Source: Corynebacterium lujinxingii (lineage in GTDB: Bacteria > Actinomycetota > Actinomycetes > Mycobacteriales > Mycobacteriaceae). Taken from it: DNA of 64,000 nt. The stretch covers positions 558,001-622,000 of the forward strand of contig NZ_CP061032.1 of assembly GCF_014490555.1 (NCBI RefSeq), in the 5' to 3' direction. Below, one piece after another: positions 30,071 through 36,669 of the stretch (position 1 is its first letter; each line of letters opens with the position of its first letter). The notes beneath the pieces are model-generated. The model saw only the letters and a program-made list of their open reading frames with translations, was not told the DNA's origin and did no database searches. A program made the translations under genes and the position numbers.

Positions 30071-30808
30071 CAATCGTGGGTGGCCACCCACTAGTCCGCA
30101 ATGCGGACAACCGATAGCACCGGCGTGGCGAGATCGTGGGTGCTCACCCACTAGTCCGCAACGGCGGACGACCGACACCACAGTGGCGGCAACATCGTTG
30201 GTGTGTACCCAAGTGTCCGCAATGCAGAGCCCATACCGCCGCACCGGTCTTGGACTGTGTTTGTAAAACTCGTTACCCGATTTCCACGACCAGGGGATTT
30301 ACAGGTCCAAAAACCAGAAACCTAACGACTTTTACAACCCCAACCATCGAAGCCGAGACTGTCAGTGCAATCGTGGGTACCCACCCACGTGTCCGCAATG
30401 CAGAGTCGAAACAACTGTGACGGCGAGATAGTCGGTGTCCACCTAATTGTCCGCAATGCGGACGACCTACATGTTGACGGTAGCGAGATAGTTGGTGTGA
30501 CCCCACTAGTCCGCAATGCGGAGACCACACCGGCGGATCGCTGCTTGGACTGTTTTGTAGAACTCGTTATACGACTTTTGGCGACCAGGGGATTGACCGG
30601 CCGAAAACCGGAAACCTAACGACTTTTACAAAACCCAACCATCGAAGCCGAGACTCTCAGGGCAATAGTGGGGCCCACCCAAGTGTCCGCAATGCGGAGC
30701 CTACACCGGCGCACGGGTTTTGGACTGTGTTTGTAAAACTCGTTAAACCATCCACCACGACCAGGGGCTTTACCGGGCGAAAACCCAAAACTTAACGACT
30801 TTTACAAC
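30071..30808. repeat. Higher-order repeat array built from two hairpin repeats
   Basis: Repeat R1 (about 60 bp) starts at 30071, 30131, 30192, 30368, 30426, 30486 and 30663. Each copy has the core GTGGGTG..CACCCACTAG followed by TCCGCAATGCGGA, that is, two adjacent small palindromes. Repeat R2 (about 90 bp) occurs at 30249-30339, 30544-30633 and 30719-30808. Its ends TTTGTAAAACTCGTTA and TAACGACTTTTACAA are inverted repeats, with CGACCAGGGG in the middle. The order is R1-R1-R1-R2, R1-R1-R1-R2, R1-R2, with a 297-bp period and a conserved 30-bp linker (CCAACCATCGAAGCCGAGAC). Copies diverge by substitutions, with compensating changes in some stems. No convincing coding frame. Confidence 0.9.
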
Positions 30809-30893
30809 AGCAACCCACCGCCAGGTAAGAACACCCCCAAAACCGAAGCGCCGCCGGGGCCGATTGATCACAGCGGTCCCCGAAAAGCCAGAC

Positions 30894-31538
30894 CTACAAC
30901 TCCACGACGGTGTTCTTGGACTCCTCCAGCAGAGCCTTCTTCTTGCGGGCCCTCTCGAGGCGGGACCATTGGTCGGATGGGATGAAGTTGCGGGCTTGGT
31001 CGACAACATCGACGTCGGGGGTGCCCCAGGCGATCGGCATCGGGGTAATCGTCTCCCACTGGCCCTGGTTGTCGCGGGTGCGCTGTGCGCCGACGGCAGC
31101 AACAGGCACCTTAGTGCCCACCTTGTCCGGAGTGTTCGGGAGAGGGTGGAACACCCGCGAGGTGATGGCCCAGCGGGGCGGCAGGGAAGGCTCGACGTTC
31201 TTGTTCACCAGGGCAGTCAGGGTGATGGTGGTGCCGACTCGTTCGGTGATGATGGCGGGGGCGAGGGGGTGGGCGTCGTAAAGCGATTGCGTCTTGCCCA
31301 CGCTGCGGGGGATGAGCAGGCCCACGATGAGCATCATGACGCCGAAGAGCGCCAGTCCGACGGTGCCAAGGGTGCGCCACGGCGAGTCGGCGGGCGCGAA
31401 GAACCAGACGGCGACGGCGCCGGCGAGCGAGATGACGAAGAGGGCAACTCCGGAAGCGACGAGGCTGCGGGTGTCGCGCACCATTTCGTTGTGCTGCTTG
31501 GCGTAGTTCTCGTCGACATCGAACTTGAATACCTTCAT
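30894..31538 (-). CDS. Two-helix membrane protein, DUF3239-like
   Basis: The 214-residue protein has a short cytoplasmic N-terminus (MKVFKFDVDENYAKQHNEMV), two membrane helices (about residues 27-48 and 55-76) and a C-terminal soluble domain with PLAPAIITERVGTTITLTAL, SRVFHPLP and TPMPIAWGTPDVD. The pattern fits the corynebacterial DUF3239 family. It lies eleven bases after the XPB-like helicase gene on the same strand, so the two may be co-transcribed. Function unknown. Confidence 0.7.
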   Translation of the reverse strand: MKVFKFDVDENYAKQHNEMVRDTRSLVASGVALFVISLAGAVAVWFFAPADSPWRTLGTVGLALFGVMMLIVGLLIPRSVGKTQSLYDAHPLAPAIITERVGTTITLTALVNKNVEPSLPPRWAITSRVFHPLPNTPDKVGTKVPVAAVGAQRTRDNQGQWETITPMPIAWGTPDVDVVDQARNFIPSDQWSRLERARKKKALLEESKNTVVEL

Positions 31539-31549
31539 GGGGGTTAAGT

Positions 31550-33190
31550 TTAGAGGTCGGCGGCATCGACGAGTCGATACGCGTAGCCCTGCTCGGCGAG
31601 GAAGCGCTGGCGGTGCATGGCGTACTCGGAATCGAGGGTGTCGCGGGCGACGACGGTGTAGAACACAGCCTCGGCGCCGTCGGCCTTGGGACGCAGCAAG
31701 CGTCCTAGTCGCTGCGCTTCCTCCTGGCGGGAGCCGAAGGTGCCGGAGACCTGGATGGCCACGGCGGCCTCGGGCAGGTCGATGGAGAAGTTCGCCACCT
31801 TGGACACGACAAGAGTGGAGATCTCGCCGTCGCGGAAGGCCTGGAAGGCTGCTTCGCGCTTCTTGGTGGTGGTTTTGCCGTCGACGAGAGGGGCGTCGAT
31901 TCGCGCGGCGATCTCCTCGAGCTGGTCCACATACGCGCCGATGATCAGCGTCTGCTGGCCCTCATGTTTCGCAAGCAGCTTATCGACGACCGCCAGCTTC
32001 GCATCCGAGCACGCCGCCAGCCTGTAGCGCTCGCGGGTTTCGGCGGTGGCGTAGGTGAGACGTTCGTCGTCGGTAAGCGTGGTGCGCACCTCGACGCACT
32101 CGGCGGTGGCGATGTAGCCGGCCATCTCGAGTTCTTTCCAGGGGGCGTCGTAACGCTTGGGTCCGATGAGGGAGAAGACGTCGTCCTCGCGGCCGTCCTC
32201 GCGCACGAGGGTGGCGGTCAGGCCGAGACGGCGGCGCGACTGGAGGTCGGCGGCCATGCGGAACACGGGCGCGGGCAGGAGGTGGACCTCGTCGTAGATG
32301 ATCAGGCCCCAGTCGCGGGAGTCGAAAAGTTCGAGCGCGCGGTATTCACCCTTCGTCTTGCGGGTGACCACCTGGTAAGTGGCGATAGTAACCGGGCGGA
32401 TCTCCTTCTTCTCGCCGGAGTATTCGCCAATCTCCTCAGGCGCGAGCGTGGTGCGGCGCAGCAGCTCGTCGCGCCACTGGCGGCCGGCGACGGTGTTGGT
32501 CACCAGGATGAGCGTGGTGGTCTGCGCCTGCGCCATGGACGCCGCGCCCACGATGGTTTTGCCGGCGCCGCAGGGCAGGACGACAACACCGGAGCCGCCC
32601 TCCCAGAAGGAGTCGGCGGCGTATTGCTGGTAGTCGCGAAGCGCCCAGCCGTCGTGGTTTAAGTCGATGGGGTGGGATTCGCCGTCGACGTAGCCGGCGC
32701 GGTCTTCAACCGGCCAGCCGAGTTTCGTCAGCTCCTGTTTGATCTGGCCGCGGGCGGAAGGGTGGACGGGGACGGTGGTGTCGTCGATACGCGATGCAAT
32801 GAGCGGGATGATCTTCTTGGAGCGGGTGACCTCGGTGAGGATCGCCGGGTCGTCCGCTTCGAGGATGAGACCATGCGCGGGGTGTTTGACCAGTTTGAGG
32901 CGGCCGTATCGTGCCATGGTCTCCGCGACGTCCACGAGCAGCGGTTGCGGGACGGGGAAGCGGGAGTAACGCTCGAGCACGTCCACGGCCTGCTCCGCGT
33001 CGAAGCCGGCGGCGCGAGCGTTCCACAGCGCAAGCGGAGTGATGCGGTAGGTGTGGATGTGCTCGGGTGCGCGCTCGAGCTCCGCGAACGGGGCGAGCGC
33101 GGCACGGGCCTTGGGCGCGTCCGGGTGCGCGACCTCGAGCAGCACAGTCTTGTCCGATTGGACGATAAGTGGGCCGTCGCCGAGAGCCAT
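31550..33190 (-). CDS. XPB/Ssl2-type DNA repair helicase
   Basis: The protein is 546 residues from the ATG at 33190, which has a GGAGGAG box nine bases upstream; the frame extends further but without support. An N-terminal domain (about 200 residues) precedes a superfamily-2 core: motif I LPCGAGKTIVG, motif II IIYDEVHLLP, motif III GLTATLVREDGREDD (with the RED triad typical of XPB) and motif VI QRLGRLLRP. Actinobacterial XPB homologues unwind DNA 3' to 5' and are thought to assist repair. The helicase-associated protein gene that sits beside it in mycobacteria is here 6 kb away. Confidence 0.92.
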   Translation of the reverse strand: MALGDGPLIVQSDKTVLLEVAHPDAPKARAALAPFAELERAPEHIHTYRITPLALWNARAAGFDAEQAVDVLERYSRFPVPQPLLVDVAETMARYGRLKLVKHPAHGLILEADDPAILTEVTRSKKIIPLIASRIDDTTVPVHPSARGQIKQELTKLGWPVEDRAGYVDGESHPIDLNHDGWALRDYQQYAADSFWEGGSGVVVLPCGAGKTIVGAASMAQAQTTTLILVTNTVAGRQWRDELLRRTTLAPEEIGEYSGEKKEIRPVTIATYQVVTRKTKGEYRALELFDSRDWGLIIYDEVHLLPAPVFRMAADLQSRRRLGLTATLVREDGREDDVFSLIGPKRYDAPWKELEMAGYIATAECVEVRTTLTDDERLTYATAETRERYRLAACSDAKLAVVDKLLAKHEGQQTLIIGAYVDQLEEIAARIDAPLVDGKTTTKKREAAFQAFRDGEISTLVVSKVANFSIDLPEAAVAIQVSGTFGSRQEEAQRLGRLLRPKADGAEAVFYTVVARDTLDSEYAMHRQRFLAEQGYAYRLVDAADL

Positions 33191-33233
33191 GCGATCTACT
33201 CCTCCTGTTCGTAGGCGTTGGTAGTCTACGGGC

Positions 33234-33488
33234 ATGGCTGCGAAAAATACATCCGTTGTCCTCGGGGAACGATACGACAAGTTCATTGCCGAATTACTTG
33301 AAGACGGCCGCTATGCCTCCGCTAGCGAAGTGCTGCGCGAAGGCCTGCGGCTTGTAGAGGAGCGGGAGCAGAAATTCAAGGCTCTCAACGATGCTCTAGA
33401 AAAAGGCGAGTTGAGCGAAGTTGTCCACGACTTCGACCCCGATGCGTTCATCGCGCGTATGAAGAACAACCATGAAGTATCGGCTTAG
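33234..33488 (+). CDS. parD: ParD-family antitoxin
   Basis: The 84-residue protein begins MAAKNTSVVLGERYDKFIAE, with the ribbon-helix-helix ASASEVLREGLRLVEERE and a C-terminal toxin-binding tail KGELSEVVHDFDPDAFIARM. A TAGTCT box at 33221-33226 suggests a near-leaderless transcript. Its 3' end overlaps the toxin gene by 17 bases. Confidence 0.9.
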   Translation: MAAKNTSVVLGERYDKFIAELLEDGRYASASEVLREGLRLVEEREQKFKALNDALEKGELSEVVHDFDPDAFIARMKNNHEVSA

Positions 33489-33765
33489 GCGCCAAGCAGA
33501 ATCTGACCTTGTAGAGATTTGGAACTACACGGCCGTTCGTTGGGGAATGTCCCAGGCTGAGCGCTATGTTGGCCAAGTTCTGTATATGCTCGACATGCTT
33601 GGAGGAAACCCGCGGCTCGGAAGCTCCGCAAGCGAAGTTCGCTCTGGCTACCGAAAGAAAGCAGTCGGGAGCCACATCATCTTCTACCGGGAAGACGACG
33701 GTGTCATCGATGTGGTCCGAATCTTGCACCAACGCATGGATCTACAACACCACCTGAATAGCTAA
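33472..33765 (+). CDS. parE: ParE-family toxin
   Basis: The 97-residue RelE/ParE-fold protein starts MKYRLRRQAESDLVEIWNYT with the family helix pair, followed by GSSASEVRSGYRKKAVGSHI and IFYREDDGVIDVVRILHQRM. ParE toxins inhibit DNA gyrase; RelE relatives cut mRNA. The RILHQRMD ending is ParE-like. Intact pair with the ParD antitoxin, located between core genes. Confidence 0.9.
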   Translation: MKYRLRRQAESDLVEIWNYTAVRWGMSQAERYVGQVLYMLDMLGGNPRLGSSASEVRSGYRKKAVGSHIIFYREDDGVIDVVRILHQRMDLQHHLNS

Positions 33766-34958
33766 CCCCTGCGCAGCAATTGCGACCACTTGGTCACGCT
33801 GCCGTTGTTCAGGATCGTGCGCTTGTAAATGCGGGCGGCGCCCCACACGACCAGCGTCGTCGTGACCGCGGCGAGTAAGAACGAGCCTGCGAGCTGGAGG
33901 GCGGTGAAGTCGCCGGCGGCGTAGGACAGCGGCGCGGTGAAGATCGAAAACGGCGGGATCCAGCTCATGACCTGCATGAACGTGGAGTCAGTTTGTGACC
34001 AGGAGAACATGGGGACGTAGATGCTCGCCATGAGCAAGATCAAAATCGGCATCTGCGTGGACTGCAGATCCTCGGTGCGCTGGACCATCGCGCCCGCTGC
34101 GGCGTAGAGACCGCCGAAAAACAGCATGGCGAGCAGCCACGACAGGAGGAGGACGGGCAGGATGGCCCAGTCGAGCTCGAGGTCGTCGACAAGCCCGGAG
34201 ACGTTGACGCCGATCAGACCGACGGCGAGCAGCAGCGCGGTGGCGAGGAAGCCGTAGACGATCGTGCCCAGCAGCTTGCCCGCGAGGAAGTCGAGCGGGC
34301 GCACCGAAGCCAGCACGAGTTCGACCACGCGGGATGACTTCTCCTCCGTGACGCGGCTGCCCACCTGGGAGGCGAACGTGGTCACGGTGAAGATCACGAT
34401 GATGAGCGCGATAAGCGTGGTGCCCAAGCGGGCGAAGTGCTCCTCGGAGTCGTCGGGATCGCCGCTGTCGGCGTTGTCCAGGTTCACCGGAACAACCTCG
34501 ATCTGTGGGGTGGCGGCCTCGTATTCGCCGGCGGTGATCCCCAGGTTGTCTAAGGTTTCGGCGCGCGCGTGCTGCTCGGAAAGCGTGTTGACGCTGGTTA
34601 ACAGGCTTGTCGTCGGTACACCGTCCTCGATCACCTCCCACGTCTTATCGCCCGCGACGACGGCGGCTTCCACCTCGCCGTCGCGCACCAACTGCAGGGC
34701 TTCGTCGCGGTCGGCGGCGGTGCGGGTGTCGTAGCCGGCGTCGTCGAGAAGCTGCTGCTCGATGCCCACGGCGGCGATCGCGGGGCCCGACTCCTCGGAG
34801 TCCTCTTTGTTTTTCATCCAGGTGGCGAAGCCGATCATGCCGACGATGCCGAGCAGCAAAATCACTAGCGTGAAAATGACGCCCTTTTTCAGCAGGAGGA
34901 TTTCCACCTCGCGTTTCGCGGTGGTGGTGATGGTGTGCATGGGGGAGTAGGGCTTCAT
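33762..34958 (-). CDS. ABC-2 type exporter permease (NatB-like)
   Basis: The protein is 398 residues from the ATG at 34958, which overlaps the ATPase stop (TAATG). An N-terminal helix (VIFTLVILLLGIVGMIGFAT) is followed by an extracytoplasmic domain of about 150 residues and five more helices. The block FASQVGSRVTEEKSSRVVEL is the ABC-2 permease signature. With the adjacent ATPase it forms an exporter similar to Na+/drug efflux NatAB. It converges with the ParE gene, overlapping by four bases. Confidence 0.88.
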   Translation of the reverse strand: MKPYSPMHTITTTAKREVEILLLKKGVIFTLVILLLGIVGMIGFATWMKNKEDSEESGPAIAAVGIEQQLLDDAGYDTRTAADRDEALQLVRDGEVEAAVVAGDKTWEVIEDGVPTTSLLTSVNTLSEQHARAETLDNLGITAGEYEAATPQIEVVPVNLDNADSGDPDDSEEHFARLGTTLIALIIVIFTVTTFASQVGSRVTEEKSSRVVELVLASVRPLDFLAGKLLGTIVYGFLATALLLAVGLIGVNVSGLVDDLELDWAILPVLLLSWLLAMLFFGGLYAAAGAMVQRTEDLQSTQMPILILLMASIYVPMFSWSQTDSTFMQVMSWIPPFSIFTAPLSYAAGDFTALQLAGSFLLAAVTTTLVVWGAARIYKRTILNNGSVTKWSQLLRRG

Positions 34959-35836
34959 TACTTCACAACCTCCTTGAACAGCTCGGCGAGATCCGGCACG
35001 ACGCGGGTGAACTCGTGGACCGGGCCGGCGGCCATCGCGGCTTTGAGGATCGCCTGGTCGTTGCCGGTGGAATCGGTTTCTACGGTCACGTGGGTGGGGG
35101 TGTCGTCGATAAGCGTGGCGCAAGTGGGGATCCACCCGCGCGCTTGCGTGCCGACGCGGAACTGCACCGGCCCGCCCGCGCGCAGCTCGTCGACGGTGCC
35201 TTCGGCGACCATGCGGCCTCGGGTGACGATGCCGATGCGGTCGCACAGTCGCTGCACCAAATCGAGCTGGTGCGACGAGAAGATCACGGGAACGCCGGCG
35301 CGGGTGCGATCGGTGAGCATCGTGCTCATCACGTCCACGGCAACCGGGTCGAGGCCGGAAAACGGCTCGTCGAGGATGAGCACCTCCGGGTCGTGAATGA
35401 GGCTCGCGGCCAACTGGACGCGCTGCTGGTTGCCCAGGGAGAGGTCATCGAGTTTGTCGCCCAGGCGCTCGCCGAGACCCAACTCCTCGAGCAGATCGGT
35501 GCCGCGTTTCTTCGCGGCCGCGCCGTCGACGCCGTGGAGTTTGGCCAAAAAGATCAGCTGATCCAGGATCTTTTCCTTGCCGTAGAGCCCGCGCTCTTCT
35601 GGCATGTAGCCGATGAGGCGGCGGGTGTCGTCGTCAAGCGGGCGGCCGTTGAGCAGCACCTCACCTGAATCGGCGCTGAGCACGCCCAACGCGATGCGCA
35701 TGGTGGTCGATTTGCCGGCACCGTTCGAGCCGACGAAGCCGTACATCTCGCCGTCGCGGATGTTGAGGGTCATACCGTCGAGCGCTTGAACGTCGCCGAA
35801 GCGCTTGTGTAGATCACGTATCTCGATTGTTGTCAC
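34958..35836 (-). CDS. ABC transporter ATP-binding protein
   Basis: The 292-residue ATPase has Walker A GSNGAGKST, a LSLGNQQRVQLAASL signature (SLGNQ in place of LSGGQ) and Walker B VLILDEPFSGLDP. The C-terminal 80 residues form the extension seen in NatA/DrrA-type ATPases. It is coupled to both neighbours: its ATG overlaps the small membrane-protein gene by four bases and its stop overlaps the permease start. Confidence 0.92.
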   Translation of the reverse strand: MTTIEIRDLHKRFGDVQALDGMTLNIRDGEMYGFVGSNGAGKSTTMRIALGVLSADSGEVLLNGRPLDDDTRRLIGYMPEERGLYGKEKILDQLIFLAKLHGVDGAAAKKRGTDLLEELGLGERLGDKLDDLSLGNQQRVQLAASLIHDPEVLILDEPFSGLDPVAVDVMSTMLTDRTRAGVPVIFSSHQLDLVQRLCDRIGIVTRGRMVAEGTVDELRAGGPVQFRVGTQARGWIPTCATLIDDTPTHVTVETDSTGNDQAILKAAMAAGPVHEFTRVVPDLAELFKEVVK

Positions 35837-36330
35837 TTGTTGTCCTCCTTACGGTTAAAGGTAATGGCATAGCCGACCATTGGCAGCGGGTAGACGACGA
35901 GAAAAGTGAACATCATGAAGTAGCCGGATGCCATAAGCGCGGTGGAGCTTGGGGAGTCTCGTAGTGCGCCAAGCATCATGAAGACGAAACCACCGATGCC
36001 GGTGAGCGCGGAGTAGGCCTTGAGCGCGCGCCTGCGCCACACGTCTAGGACGTGGTGCTCGTACTCGTCGACCTGGTCGTCTGGGGCGGTGTCGACGTTG
36101 TCGTGCGCGCCGCGCAGCATTGACCAGCAGTACATGCTGATGAGCATGCCCGCGGTCAGTGGGGTCAGGGATGGCCAAGGGGTGTCCGACGCGAGGCCGA
36201 CGACAGTGCCCGCGATTGCCGCGGCAATACCGGCGAAGAACACGACGACCAACCGGCGGGTGTCGCGTGGATTGCGGAAGCGTTTGGCATTGAGCGGGTC
36301 TTGCTTGCGGACGGTGTCGATGTGGTTCAT
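35833..36330 (-). CDS. Four-helix membrane protein of the exporter operon
   Basis: The 165-residue protein starts MNHIDTVRKQDPLNAKRFRN from the ATG at 36330. Four membrane helices are evident (for example LVVVFFAGIAAAIAGTVVGL and GYFMMFTFLVVYPLPMVGYA). The start overlaps the regulator stop (ATGA), and the stop overlaps the ATPase start. No family is recognised. Paired small membrane protein plus XRE regulator units are common upstream of ABC-2 exporters. Confidence 0.8.
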   Translation of the reverse strand: MNHIDTVRKQDPLNAKRFRNPRDTRRLVVVFFAGIAAAIAGTVVGLASDTPWPSLTPLTAGMLISMYCWSMLRGAHDNVDTAPDDQVDEYEHHVLDVWRRRALKAYSALTGIGGFVFMMLGALRDSPSSTALMASGYFMMFTFLVVYPLPMVGYAITFNRKEDNK

Positions 36331-36584
36331 TTGGTGTAGAGCTCCTTCGACATGGGGGCGAACTCGGTGCGTGAAAACACGGCCTCGACGGGCAGCTCGA
36401 AGACTTCGCAGATGCGAAAAGCTAGGTCGAGGCTGGGGGAGTGGTCGCCGCGCTCGAGTGCGCCGACGGTTTGCGGGTTGACATTGATTAGTTCCGCGAG
36501 ACGGGCGCGTGACATGTCGTGCTCGGCGCGCAGGACGCGGACCCGGTTGTAGATCGGGTCCTTCGGTAGTTTCTTCGGTGACAC
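36327..36584 (-). CDS. XRE-family transcriptional regulator
   Basis: A GTG at 36584 gives 85 residues; the frame is open to 36620. The Cro/C1 HTH is RVRVLRAEHDMSRARLAELI followed by NVNPQTVGALERGDHSPSLD, and the C-terminus AFRICEVFELPVEAVFSRTE is the usual short tail. TTGACA (about 36640-36635, minus strand) and a T/A-rich region with TTGTATAAACCCAATGTTGT-type symmetry precede it, a likely self-regulated promoter. It heads the exporter operon. Confidence 0.88.
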   Translation of the reverse strand: MSPKKLPKDPIYNRVRVLRAEHDMSRARLAELINVNPQTVGALERGDHSPSLDLAFRICEVFELPVEAVFSRTEFAPMSKELYTK

Positions 36585-36669
36585 GCAATAAAGTGTTGTA
36601 TAAACCCAATGTTGTGTCAAGCCTGCCTATTCGCTTTTGGCCTATGTCCAGGAGGGCTAGCATGGACCT

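Noticed and set aside
29939..30530. Open frames encoding CGLVG/ALRT-type repeat peptides within the array
   Set aside because: Several frames are open because the palindromic repeats lack stops. They overlap one another, lack ribosome sites, and switch frame from copy to copy.
30071..30808. CRISPR-like array
   Set aside because: Repeats are divergent and 60-90 bp long, spacing is uneven with a higher-order period, there are no unique spacers of constant length and no cas genes.
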